This document shows, piece after piece, positions 25,908 through 33,778 of a stretch of 64,000 nucleotides of DNA. The first letter of the stretch is position 1. Each line of letters begins with the position of its first letter. The stretch is from assembly GCA_965116695.1 (NCBI GenBank), contig OZ220706.1, forward strand, positions 2,976,001 to 3,040,000, written 5' to 3'. The notes under the pieces were generated by a model, which was not told the DNA's origin, did no database searches, and saw nothing but the letters and a program-made list of their open reading frames with translations. A program made the position numbers and the translations under genes. This DNA is from JAJDTT01 sp965116695. Lineage in GTDB: Bacteria > Acidobacteriota > UBA6911 > RPQK01 > JAJDTT01.

Positions 25908-28709
25908 CTATCGGCGTTCGACGTCGATGGCGACCTCCTGAAGCACCGGCGTGCTGCCGCCGTCCGGCGTCGTCAGAATCGCGCGGTACTGGAGCCAACC
26001 CTCTCCCGGGGGCAGCCGCAACGCCGCTCCCGATTGCCGGAAGGTGCTGCCGGGTCCATCGGGCCCTCTCCATGGACTCGATTCCAGCGCCGCCTGGGAC
26101 GAAGCGCTTCGAACCTGGAATTGGACGCCGGTCCCATGGGGGGTCAGGGCCTTCCACCGGAGCCGTCCGGGGCTCTTGCCGGCGGGCGCCTCCAGGGTCG
26201 CGGAAACATACTCCTCCCGCAGCCTGCGGTCGTAGATGTTCCCCACGTCCCGGAGCCGGCCGAAGTGGGGTCCGAAGGTCTGGAACCAATGCCGCCGGTC
26301 GTAGGAGTAGCCGTCCGCCCCGCCCCAATAGATGTTGCTGCCCACCGAATGGTCCCCCCTCTCCAGGTGGTTGAAGACCACCAGATCCAGCCACGAGTCC
26401 TGATTCATGTCGGCGACGGTCAAGGCGCTGGAGGATTCCGCCGGCAGGCTGGTGCGGCGCGCCTCGCTGTACGAGCCCCCGTCGGCACCCCAGTAGATGA
26501 AGGCGGGCAGGGTCCGCGTGTGGTAGGCGTGGTAGTTGGTCATGACGATGTCCAGATGCCCGTCTCGATTCAAGTCCGCCACCGCCTGCTCCAGGGAATC
26601 GAAGGCCTCGAGCTCGGTAATCCGGTCCGAACGGAAACCGTCCCTTCCTCCCCAGACCAGGATCGCCTGACGCGTGGGGCGTCCGAACCGCTTGGGATCC
26701 CAACCCCCTCCGAAGATCAGATCCAGCCAGCCGTCGCCGTTCAGGTCGGCGATCTCGGGACTGGACGTGGGTTGGATCTTCAGGACCGTATGGTTGTCCT
26801 GGCTGTACCCGGACACGAGGTCCCCCCAAAAGAGATCGACGTGTCCCGAATCCACGTCGGTGAAGATGAGATCCAGGGCCCCGTCCTTGTTGAAATCTGC
26901 GACCCGGCCCGCCTGTCCGATGCGGATTCCCAGCTTCAGGTCGGTGCGGCGCGACGGATCGTGGCCGTTCTTGGCGCCCCAGAGGATTCGAGCCGTCGGA
27001 GGCAGGTCCCGATAGGCGCCTCCGACGATATAGATCAGGTCCAGATAGCCGTCCCGGTTCAGGTCGCCGACGATGACTCCGTTGGACCGCACCATCTCCA
27101 GCTTCTTCTGCAACCGGAACCCGGTCGAGCTCCCGCCAAAGATCGAGCCGTCGGGAAAGATGAGATCCACCCAGCCATCCTGGTCCAGGTCGGCGGTGGT
27201 CGCCAATCCCCCCTGGGCGGGAATGATGCTGGCCGCGGCGGGAGAGTAGTGGTGCCTGGCGTTGCCCCAGTAGACCACCGAGTCGATGGCGCCGTGGGAC
27301 CCGCTGTTCTGGTTGATGAGGGCCAGGTCCTGGTGCCCGTCCCGGTCCATGTCGCCGGCGGCCAGGCTCACGGCGCCGAAGCCCTGGAGTTCACGGCGAT
27401 AGGCGGCGTGGAAGCCATCGGGACCGTTCCAGTAGAGATAGGAGGCCACATCGCGGGTCGCGCCGTCGTGGTTGTTGGAAAAAGCCAGGTCGACCCAACC
27501 GTCTCCGTTGTAGTCGGCCAGCACGGCGTCGGTGGCGGCCAGCGTGGGAAGTTCCTGGCGCCGGCCTGGAGAGTATCCATCCTGTCCTCCCCAGTAGATG
27601 TAGGACGAATCTCCACTCTCGTTGGGCAGGATCAGGTCGGGGCGCCCGTCCCGGTTCAGGTCTCCGACTCGGCTGTCCTTCGCGCCTGCCGACGGGACCT
27701 CGACCCAGGTCTCGCGGGAGATTCCCTGGCCGTTGCCCTTGTGAATCGTCACCCGGTCGTCCTTGTGGGCCAGGATCAGGTCCGGATTCCGGTCGCCGGA
27801 AACCTCCGCCAAGGTCGCTCCGATGGCGTTTCCTCCCGGCCATTGTTCTCCGGGCGTCCGGAACCCTTCGGGACCGCCCCGGTAGAGGACAAGACTCTGG
27901 TGCTTCGAATTGTTGTTGGCGAAGAGGAGATCGGAATAGCCGTCCCGGTTCACGTCCGCCGCCGCCACGTCGGCCGCACTGGTGGTGGCCAGCACGGCGC
28001 GGTCCTCTTTCCGAAAACCCCGGGGCCCGTTCCAGTAGACGTAGGACTCCAGGTGGAGGTCGAACCCGAAACGTTCGCCCCCCTCGATGCCCCGGTTGGA
28101 GAAGGCCAGATCGGTCCACCCGTCTCCATTGAAGTCGCCCGCCGCCAATCCCCCGGCCAGAAGCGTGGGAAGCTCGGTGCGATGGCCCCTCTGGTAACCG
28201 TTGGGGCTGCCCCAATAGATGAGGGCCATCATGTGAACCGAGTAGTTGTGAATGAAGTTGCAGAAGACCAGCTCCGGATAGCCGTCGTGATTCAGGTCCA
28301 CCACCAGGGAACGTCCGCCTCCGTCACTGGGCAAACGGGTGACCCCCTGGTCGCGAATCCGGATCTGCCTCAACAGCCGGGCCAGCGGCTGATGGCCGGG
28401 CAACGGGGGCAATATCGATTCCGGCCCCCCCTTCCTGCCCCAATAGACCAGGGCATCGGTGTTCTCCAAGGGGTTGTGGTCCTGAATCACCAGGAGATCC
28501 AGGTAACCGTCGTTGTTCAGATCCCAACGGTAGGTCATCTCCAGTTGTCCCGAACGGGCGATGTAGAGATTGGTCCCGCCGTCGGTGATCCGTCCGGAGG
28601 CGAAGTCCTCGAAGCTGGAGTGGGTGATCCAGCTCTCGTAGTCGTCCCGGCCCAGAGCCGGTCCGGCCAGCGCCGTCAGAAACACCAATACCGTCAGCGT
28701 TTTGTACAT
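25908..28709 (-). CDS. Secreted FG-GAP/VCBS repeat protein
   Basis: 933 aa. Signal peptide at 1-20. About fourteen repeats carry an acidic calcium loop of the form DxNxDGxxDL (for example DLNNDGYLDLL, DFNGDGWTDLA, DLNRDGYLDLI, DLNGDGWLDLI), enough for two seven-bladed propellers. Repeats often begin with YWG or YWN, as in the integrin alpha-chain and VCBS families. A C-terminal domain of about 100 residues looks like a beta-sandwich. Such proteins bind calcium outside the cell and mediate adhesion or carbohydrate contact; the ligand is unknown. The transcript probably starts at a TG-N-TAGACT element at 28746-28754. Confidence 0.88.
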   Translation of the reverse strand: MYKTLTVLVFLTALAGPALGRDDYESWITHSSFEDFASGRITDGGTNLYIARSGQLEMTYRWDLNNDGYLDLLVIQDHNPLENTDALVYWGRKGGPESILPPLPGHQPLARLLRQIRIRDQGVTRLPSDGGGRSLVVDLNHDGYPELVFCNFIHNYSVHMMALIYWGSPNGYQRGHRTELPTLLAGGLAAGDFNGDGWTDLAFSNRGIEGGERFGFDLHLESYVYWNGPRGFRKEDRAVLATTSAADVAAADVNRDGYSDLLFANNNSKHQSLVLYRGGPEGFRTPGEQWPGGNAIGATLAEVSGDRNPDLILAHKDDRVTIHKGNGQGISRETWVEVPSAGAKDSRVGDLNRDGRPDLILPNESGDSSYIYWGGQDGYSPGRRQELPTLAATDAVLADYNGDGWVDLAFSNNHDGATRDVASYLYWNGPDGFHAAYRRELQGFGAVSLAAGDMDRDGHQDLALINQNSGSHGAIDSVVYWGNARHHYSPAAASIIPAQGGLATTADLDQDGWVDLIFPDGSIFGGSSTGFRLQKKLEMVRSNGVIVGDLNRDGYLDLIYIVGGAYRDLPPTARILWGAKNGHDPSRRTDLKLGIRIGQAGRVADFNKDGALDLIFTDVDSGHVDLFWGDLVSGYSQDNHTVLKIQPTSSPEIADLNGDGWLDLIFGGGWDPKRFGRPTRQAILVWGGRDGFRSDRITELEAFDSLEQAVADLNRDGHLDIVMTNYHAYHTRTLPAFIYWGADGGSYSEARRTSLPAESSSALTVADMNQDSWLDLVVFNHLERGDHSVGSNIYWGGADGYSYDRRHWFQTFGPHFGRLRDVGNIYDRRLREEYVSATLEAPAGKSPGRLRWKALTPHGTGVQFQVRSASSQAALESSPWRGPDGPGSTFRQSGAALRLPPGEGWLQYRAILTTPDGGSTPVLQEVAIDVERR

Positions 28710-28745
28710 TTCACCACTCCATCGATGTTGCGGTCAGGACAGCGG

Positions 28746-28754
28746 AGTCTATCA
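28746..28754 (-). promoter_or_regulatory. Extended -10 element of the FG-GAP gene
   Basis: TGA followed by TAGACT on the minus strand, giving a start point about 28739 and a 30-base leader containing GGAGTGG before the ATG at 28709. No good -35 was found. Confidence 0.45.
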
Positions 28755-28787
28755 GCCTGTACGACGCAGGTGCACCCCTTGTGGTAG

Positions 28788-28870
28788 GGGCACCCCTTGT
28801 GGGTGCCCTCTTCGTTTCAAGCAGGCTCACGCCACCAGGAATAGGGGACCACACACAAGGATTGTCCCTA
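28788..28870. repeat. Two intergenic hairpins of the dispersed GGGCACC repeat family
   Basis: The first (28788-28808) has perfect 8-base arms GGGCACCC/GGGTGCCC around a 5-base loop CTTGT; the minus-strand copy continues into GAAGAG. The second (28842-28870) has TAGGGGAC/GTCCCTA arms with one bulged base. Related units are at 34557, 35660 and 39716. There is no T-run, so these are not ordinary terminators. Confidence 0.7.
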
Positions 28871-28881
28871 CCGGAAGTCAG

Positions 28882-28911
28882 TTGATGTTCGTCGAGCGTC
28901 CCCAGTATAAT
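28882..28911 (+). promoter_or_regulatory. Sigma70 promoter of the HPF-like gene
   Basis: TTGATG (28882-28887), 18-base spacer, perfect TATAAT (28906-28911), followed by a T-run. The start point would be about 28918, leaving only about seven bases before the ATG at 28925. Confidence 0.7.
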
Positions 28912-28924
28912 TTTTTTAGATTTC

Positions 28925-29227
28925 ATGAAGATTGAGGTTCAGGGGCGCCGTCTGCGGCTGGATCCCAACTTACGGAGCCTGATCGGGCGGCAGAGCGCCA
29001 AAGTCCGCAAGCTTCTGCCCAGCTTCAAGCCTCACGATCTGGATCTGCGAGTCGTAGTCGAGATGCTGCCGCGGGGTCGGCAGTGTGAAACGGTGTTGGT
29101 ATTGGTGGTTCCCCAGACGGCCATCCGGGTCCGGGAAACGGCCGCCAGCCCTTCCACCAGCATCACCCATGCGTTTCACGAGTTGGTGCGGCGGGTCCAG
29201 AAATTCAAGAGCCGGCTGGCACGTTAG
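28925..29227 (+). CDS. HPF/RaiA-family ribosome-associated protein
   Basis: 100 aa, matching the short hibernation-promoting-factor type without the C-terminal dimerisation domain. The pattern begins MKIEVQGRRLRLDPNLRSLI and contains the long alternating beta/helix arrangement plus basic residues at the end. Members bind the 30S subunit in slow-growing cells and block translation initiation. It is preceded by a strong consensus promoter with an extremely short leader, fitting a stress-responsive or constitutive expression pattern. Sequence similarity is moderate, so a minor doubt remains. Confidence 0.75.
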   Translation: MKIEVQGRRLRLDPNLRSLIGRQSAKVRKLLPSFKPHDLDLRVVVEMLPRGRQCETVLVLVVPQTAIRVRETAASPSTSITHAFHELVRRVQKFKSRLAR

Positions 29228-29281
29228 CGGCGGACAGAGCACCGCCGTCCGAAATTGGACCCCGACTCCCGTCACGGTCCG

Positions 29282-30043
29282 TCACGGTTTGAGCACCTGA
29301 TCGGGTGGTAGCCGTTCTCCTTGCCGATCGAACCATTCCACTTGGCTGAAGATGCCTCTCAGGATCCGGATGTCCCGTTCGGACAGGTCCGCCCGCCCCA
29401 GAAACCGGCGAATGGCCTTCATGATGTGGTCCGGATTCGACGAACTCAGGAATCCGATCCGGATCAGAACCCGCTCCATGTGACGGAACATCCGCTCCCG
29501 TTGGCCGTGGGTGACGAGGTCGGGTGGGTCTTCACGATCCGCTTCCCCGCAACTGTTGATCTCGTACGCGAGGACCATGACGGCCTGAGCCAGGTTCAAC
29601 ACCGGGAAAGCGTCGTTGGAAGGCACCGTCACCAGGTACCGGCACCGGGAAAGCTGAAGGTCGGTGAGTCCCCGGTTCTCGGGGCCGAAGAGAAGCGCCA
29701 CCTCCTGGGTTCGGGCGTGCCGCTTCAGAAGCGGGGCGATCCGGCGCGGGGTATAGACCGTCTGCCGGGTTCGTCTCTCCCGGCCGGAGGTGGTGCCCAC
29801 CAGAACCTGGGCTCCCGCCACCGATTCATCGAATGAGGTGTGCACCTGGACCGGGTCCATCCGATCCAGGGCTCCCGAGGCCATTATCTTGGCCTCCTCC
29901 CTCCACTCCGCCGCCGGCCGGACCAGCTGGAGGCGGCGGAGGCCCATGTTGACCATGGCGCGGGCCGCCGAACCGATGTTGCCGGGGTTTCGGGTCCGGA
30001 CCAGGACGACGGAGAGGCGCCGGGCCAATTCGGCTTCGATCAT
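29282..30043 (-). CDS. trmJ: TrmJ-type tRNA 2'-O-methyltransferase
   Basis: 253 aa, matching TrmJ/TrmH-group proteins. The N-terminus VVLVRTRNPGNIGSAARAM binds tRNA, and the SPOUT knot motifs LFGPENRGL and PVLNLAQAVMVLAYE bind S-adenosylmethionine. The family methylates the ribose 2'-OH of nucleotide 32 in tRNA anticodon loops. I start at the ATG at 30043; longer in-frame sequence lies inside the neighbouring DUF1015 gene on the same strand. The two genes are 74 bases apart and likely share a transcript. Confidence 0.88.
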   Translation of the reverse strand: MIEAELARRLSVVLVRTRNPGNIGSAARAMVNMGLRRLQLVRPAAEWREEAKIMASGALDRMDPVQVHTSFDESVAGAQVLVGTTSGRERRTRQTVYTPRRIAPLLKRHARTQEVALLFGPENRGLTDLQLSRCRYLVTVPSNDAFPVLNLAQAVMVLAYEINSCGEADREDPPDLVTHGQRERMFRHMERVLIRIGFLSSSNPDHIMKAIRRFLGRADLSERDIRILRGIFSQVEWFDRQGERLPPDQVLKP

Positions 30044-30117
30044 GGCGTCCCCGGCGGGAAATGCGGGTTGGAGCCTTGGAGTCTGAGCATCCGGCCCAGC
30101 GGCGAAACCGGAGCGAG

Positions 30118-31404
30118 CTACTCCGGACTCCTCGCCATCTCCATCTTCATCAGGACCAGTCCGGTCAACAGCTTGGGATAGAAATCGGTGGACTTCTGGG
30201 GCATTTTCTGGCCCAGATCGGAGATCTCCCTGACCTGTCCCAAGCGGGTCGCATTCAACAGGAATCCGGCCTGGAGCTCGCCCTTTCGGACCTTTGCCAT
30301 CAGCTCGCCGGGATCCCGGAAATATTCGACGTAGTTCTGGCTGGAGAGTTCCTCGGCGCCGATCCCCAGAAGCGGGTCGAGGATGCCCTCGTGCAGTATG
30401 TTCACGTCCAATGAACGAGCCGGTCCCTGGATGGCCGGCATGAAGGACGGGTCGGAAGGAGCACGCTCCCGGAGCCGCAGCAGAAAGGCCTGGCCCGAGC
30501 CACCGAGGACAAGACCCGACCGGTGTCCTTCTCCCTCCAGGAGCGAGGCCGGATCTTCCGCGGAGGAAACGCTGTCCACCTGGAAGAACGGCTCCAGGCC
30601 CGCCCGGAGGCGGCCGATCCGGGATTCGTCCACGTTCTTGATTCCGCGATGGGTCGCCAGGACCTTGAGTCCGGGACTCTCCATGTTGAAGAGACCGATC
30701 ATCCGCTTGTCGAAGCTCTCCGGACCCGAGGTTCGCCAACCTTGGGCGAGACACTCGTTGCGGTATTCGACCGAGGTCTGGAAACGGTGATGACCGTCGG
30801 CGATGTAGAGGCGGTGCCTCATGAGCGCGGCGGCCATATCCGCATGGAGGTCCGGCTGCGTGAGCTGCCACAACTGGTGCCGCACCCCGTACTCGTCCTG
30901 GACCTGGATCACGGGTTCCGTGGACTCGGTGAATCGGGCGAGCAACCGGTCCACGGACAGTTCGGGGTCCGAATAGAGCATGAAGATGAGTCCCTCATTG
31001 GACTCGGTGTGGCGAATCAGGTTGAGACGGTCCTCGAGTGGTCCGCGAAGCACCCTTTCGTGTCCGCGGACGGCCAGGTCCGCCTCGTCCAGAGAGATCA
31101 GGCCGATGAAACCCAACCGGGCGTAGGATTGGCCCTGGATCTCGAAGACCTGCCGATAGGGGTAGAACGAAGGGGCCCCGTCGCGCCGCAGGACCCCCGA
31201 CTCGATCCAATCGGCGAGATTGCGCGCCGCGTCGGCGTAGTCCCGATTCTTGATGACCCTGGCGATGTTCCGGGGATCCTTCCGGAGGTAGCGCCGGAGC
31301 ATGCCGGGAGAAATCTTGTCGTAGGGCTGGGTGACGACGTCGTCCAACCGCGGGACCAAGCGGGAGTCGTAGCGGTAGCCTCGAAAGGGAAATAGTCTTG
31401 CCAT
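30118..31404 (-). CDS. DUF1015 family protein
   Basis: 428 aa, the normal size. Diagnostic segments are LFPFRGYRYDS near the N-terminus, DDVVTQPYDKIS, RNIARVIK and YIADGHHRFQTSVEYR, whose ADGHHR motif is the family hallmark. The function is unknown; structures of relatives suggest a nucleotide- or metal-dependent enzyme. A copy of the repeated promoter block ends seven bases before the ATG, so its transcript should be leaderless. The trmJ gene lies downstream on the same strand. Confidence 0.88.
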   Translation of the reverse strand: MARLFPFRGYRYDSRLVPRLDDVVTQPYDKISPGMLRRYLRKDPRNIARVIKNRDYADAARNLADWIESGVLRRDGAPSFYPYRQVFEIQGQSYARLGFIGLISLDEADLAVRGHERVLRGPLEDRLNLIRHTESNEGLIFMLYSDPELSVDRLLARFTESTEPVIQVQDEYGVRHQLWQLTQPDLHADMAAALMRHRLYIADGHHRFQTSVEYRNECLAQGWRTSGPESFDKRMIGLFNMESPGLKVLATHRGIKNVDESRIGRLRAGLEPFFQVDSVSSAEDPASLLEGEGHRSGLVLGGSGQAFLLRLRERAPSDPSFMPAIQGPARSLDVNILHEGILDPLLGIGAEELSSQNYVEYFRDPGELMAKVRKGELQAGFLLNATRLGQVREISDLGQKMPQKSTDFYPKLLTGLVLMKMEMARSPE

Positions 31405-31410
31405 GGCGCG

Positions 31411-31432
31411 ATTCTATCAGTCCGGCGTGAAT
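31411..31432 (-). promoter_or_regulatory. Repeated promoter block, copy F
   Basis: On the minus strand ATTCACGC, CGGACTG, one base, TAGAAT (-10 at 31416-31411). Start point about 31404, the A of the DUF1015 start codon. Confidence 0.6.
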
Positions 31433-31494
31433 CTGAGGTGAATTCGGCCGCAGTTCGTGGGCCAGGTGAGCAGTACGATATCGCTCCCGGTTGG

Positions 31495-32289
31495 CTACAC
31501 CTGTTGGGCGTCCAGACTGGGTTTGTAAACCTGCCTCCGAAAGTCGGGGCCGTTCATTTCGACGACCTTGCACATCTCCATGATCCGGGAGAAGAGCGGG
31601 GCGCCGACCCTCTCCTCCAGGATCTGTTCCCTTACCACTATCGGATCCATTAGGGAGTTCTCCACGAAACGTTTTACGGGAGCCTTCAGAGGCAAGTTTG
31701 TTGTGAGCACAGTCTGTTTCCCTCGCGTGTAACGGTGGTTCAGGATGGTCCGGATGGTCTCCGCGACCCACTCCGTCGGCCGGCCGGCACCCAGATCATC
31801 CCAGACCAGAAGTTCCGCGGAATAGAGCGGCCGCAGCACTTCCCGCTCGGTTTCCGGGGAGTCCGGCCCGTAAGAGTACTGCAGCCTGCGGAGAAGTTCG
31901 GTTTCGTCCACGAACCGGGCGCTCACCTGCTTCTCCAGAACCAGGTCCTTGAGGACGGCGACGGCCAAGTGCGTCTTGCCGACACCGCAGGACCCGCTGT
32001 AGAGGAGTCCCCGGTGAACCTCCGGGTAGGTTTCCACGAATTGGATGGAGCTCGTCAGCGCCTCCTCTTGGCTGGGAAATTTCGGATCCGGATGGTAGGC
32101 GCGAAAATCCTTGGAAATATAGCGGTCGGGGATGCTCGCCCGCCGAAGCAATTGATCCAGACGGTCCGCGGCTCCGCACCGGGGACAGGAAACCACGGCC
32201 TCGGTCCCGTCTCTCGACACCAGGGACCAGCCCGAACCCCGGCAATCGGGACATTCCGAGTCCCATTTCCTCAATTTCTCGGTCTCCAA
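31495..32289 (-). CDS. DnaC/IstB-like AAA+ ATPase with N-terminal zinc finger
   Basis: 264 aa. An N-terminal zinc finger (CPDCRGSG, then CPRCGA) precedes an AAA+ domain with Walker A GSCGVGKTH, Walker B LVWDDLGAGR, sensor TTNL and an arginine-rich C-terminus. Related proteins load replicative helicases (DnaC) or assist transposases (IstB). No transposase or helicase gene is adjacent. The start is a TTG that overlaps the end of the adenosyltransferase gene by 19 bases; no better in-frame ATG is present. Chromosomal helicase loader is the most likely role. Confidence 0.82.
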   Translation of the reverse strand: METEKLRKWDSECPDCRGSGWSLVSRDGTEAVVSCPRCGAADRLDQLLRRASIPDRYISKDFRAYHPDPKFPSQEEALTSSIQFVETYPEVHRGLLYSGSCGVGKTHLAVAVLKDLVLEKQVSARFVDETELLRRLQYSYGPDSPETEREVLRPLYSAELLVWDDLGAGRPTEWVAETIRTILNHRYTRGKQTVLTTNLPLKAPVKRFVENSLMDPIVVREQILEERVGAPLFSRIMEMCKVVEMNGPDFRRQVYKPSLDAQQV

Positions 32290-32816
32290 GGAGTTTCTTC
32301 CGCCCCGGTCCGGAAATTCTCGTAGCGCGCCAACACGAAGAGCAGATCCGACAACCGGTTCAGGTATACCAGAAGGTGTTCGTTGACGTCCGGTTCAGCC
32401 CGCATCAGCCGGACCAGCAGACGCTCGCCCCTCCGGCAGACCGATCGGGCCAGATGGATGACGGAGGCTGCGGACGAACCGCCGGGGAGCACGAAGTTCC
32501 TCAGCGGCGGCAGCTTCCCGTCCAGATCATCGATCAGCGACTCCAGCCGCCTCCAGTCATCCTCGCCCAGGCGGCGCACCCGGCGGCGGCGGCCCACCGT
32601 GGCGAGGTCCGCTCCGGCCTCGAAGAGTTCCGCCTGCAAGGCGGTCAGAATCTCCGAGACTTCGGGGCAGCGAGTCTGGGTTCCACCCCAACCCAACAGG
32701 GAATTGAGTTCATCGAGAGTGCCGTACACCTCCACCCGCCGAGCGTCCTTGCCGACCCGTTCGCCACTGAACAGGGACGTCCGTCCGCCATCCCCTCTAC
32801 CCGTATAGATCTTCAT
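32271..32816 (-). CDS. pduO: PduO-type cob(I)alamin adenosyltransferase
   Basis: 181 aa. The start MKIYTGRGDGGRTSLFSGERV is the PduO-type N-terminus, where GRGDGG contacts ATP. Later signatures are DELNSLLGW and RRGERLLVRL, which belong to the trimeric helical bundle at the active site. It adenosylates cobalamin to coenzyme B12. A longer in-frame start at 32936 would extend into the neighbouring gene, so I chose the ATG. It follows the glutaredoxin gene by 22 bases and overlaps the DnaC-like gene by 19. Confidence 0.9.
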   Translation of the reverse strand: MKIYTGRGDGGRTSLFSGERVGKDARRVEVYGTLDELNSLLGWGGTQTRCPEVSEILTALQAELFEAGADLATVGRRRRVRRLGEDDWRRLESLIDDLDGKLPPLRNFVLPGGSSAASVIHLARSVCRRGERLLVRLMRAEPDVNEHLLVYLNRLSDLLFVLARYENFRTGAEETPWRPRN

Positions 32817-32838
32817 GACGATGGGGCGCCCGGCTCCC

Positions 32839-33105
32839 TCACGCCGGCCTTCGATTCTTGAGTCTCCTCCGCAGGATTTCCCGCATGGCGTGCTGGTCGA
32901 CCCGGTGCCTGAAAATTTCCCGTCCCTCCATTTCACCGACCGGAATGTCTTGTCCGTACACCCTGAGAAGACGCGGTGAACCGCCGATGTCGACGAGCCG
33001 CACGCGGAACTTGAACTCCTTCTGAAGTTCCTGCAATACTGTCAGCGCCCTCTTGCAGAGGTGGCAGCCCTCACGCGTGTAGAATCTGATTTGCACAGGG
33101 TCCAT
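32839..33105 (-). CDS. Glutaredoxin-like (DUF836 type) protein
   Basis: 88 aa. The motif TREGCHLCKRA gives a CxxC redox site in the thioredoxin fold, as in glutaredoxin-family and DUF836 proteins. The later IPVGEMEGREIF contains the cis-proline. It probably reduces disulfides or glutathione adducts in the cytoplasm. An in-frame TTG at 33132 is also possible but the ATG at 33105 opens directly before the first beta strand. First gene of the three-gene operon. Confidence 0.75.
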   Translation of the reverse strand: MDPVQIRFYTREGCHLCKRALTVLQELQKEFKFRVRLVDIGGSPRLLRVYGQDIPVGEMEGREIFRHRVDQHAMREILRRRLKNRRPA

Positions 33106-33201
33106 GGGGAGGGTGGGCACCCTTTTTTCCAAGGTGTTTCAAAGGCTCACTGACGTCGTTTCCGTCGGCTTCCGGGCTCCCGGCCCGATTTCGTTTCTCG
33201 G

Positions 33202-33221
33202 CGGCTCAACGAGTTGAGCCG
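33202..33221. promoter_or_regulatory. Perfect 9-base inverted repeat in a divergent promoter region
   Basis: CGGCTCAAC, two bases GA, GTTGAGCCG. It sits in the 235-base space between the divergent glutaredoxin and zinc-ribbon genes. A two-base loop is too tight for a hairpin, so a dimeric repressor or activator site is likely. The rest of the space shows no gene. Confidence 0.5.
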
Positions 33222-33340
33222 AATCAGGATACTCCGGACGGGGCCAATGTAACCGCCGGTTGCTTCCAACTCAACTGGATCGATCTCACGGATCGCTTGA
33301 ATCTCCGATACCGGCCCGAATTTTCGGCAGGAGTGCAACG

Positions 33341-33778
33341 ATGAGGAAATACCGCCAGCACGGCTACGACGATAACCGGGGACGGCGCGAACGGCCGCGC
33401 AGGTCGTCCGGACCCCGCCCGGTCGGTCCGCGCTCGTCGCGCGGGGGACCCCGATCTCCCCGCATGACCAAGTTTCACCAGGTGATTCGGTGTTCCATGT
33501 GTGGAGGGACCCTTCCCCCATCGTTCTCGGAGGTGGGCGCCACCAGCCAGTGTCCCAAGTGCGCCACCGACCTGCACACCTGCAAGAACTGTGTCTATTT
33601 CGATCCCGGCGCCCGTTTCGAATGCTCGGAGCCGGTCCCTCAGCGGATCGGCAACAAGAACGACCGCAACGACTGCCGGTTCTTCGAGATTCGAACGGCA
33701 TTGGAAAAATCCACGACTTCGGTCCGGGAGCGGCCGTTGGAGCCTCGGGAGATGTTCGAAAGACTGTTCCGGAAATGA
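33341..33778 (+). CDS. Zinc-ribbon protein, conserved hypothetical
   Basis: 145 aa. An N-terminal basic region rich in Arg and Gly is followed by two zinc-binding modules: CSMCGG with CPKCATD, then CKNCVYFDPGARFECSEPV and a final DCRFFE cysteine. The layout suggests nucleic-acid or protein binding. The start at ATG 33341 has AGGAG eight bases upstream; the longer frame to 33260 lacks a ribosome site. Its TGA overlaps the ATG of etfB (ATGA), so the proteins are made in a coupled way. Confidence 0.78.
   Translation: MRKYRQHGYDDNRGRRERPRRSSGPRPVGPRSSRGGPRSPRMTKFHQVIRCSMCGGTLPPSFSEVGATSQCPKCATDLHTCKNCVYFDPGARFECSEPVPQRIGNKNDRNDCRFFEIRTALEKSTTSVRERPLEPREMFERLFRK

Noticed and set aside
26034..28787. 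917-codon open frame antisense to the FG-GAP gene
   Set aside because: The repeats of the sense protein (DxNxDG) produce regular antisense codons without stops; no family or start signal supports it.
31495..32289. IstB of an IS21-type insertion sequence
   Set aside because: No IstA transposase or terminal repeats next to the ATPase; it sits inside a metabolic operon with overlapping reading frames.
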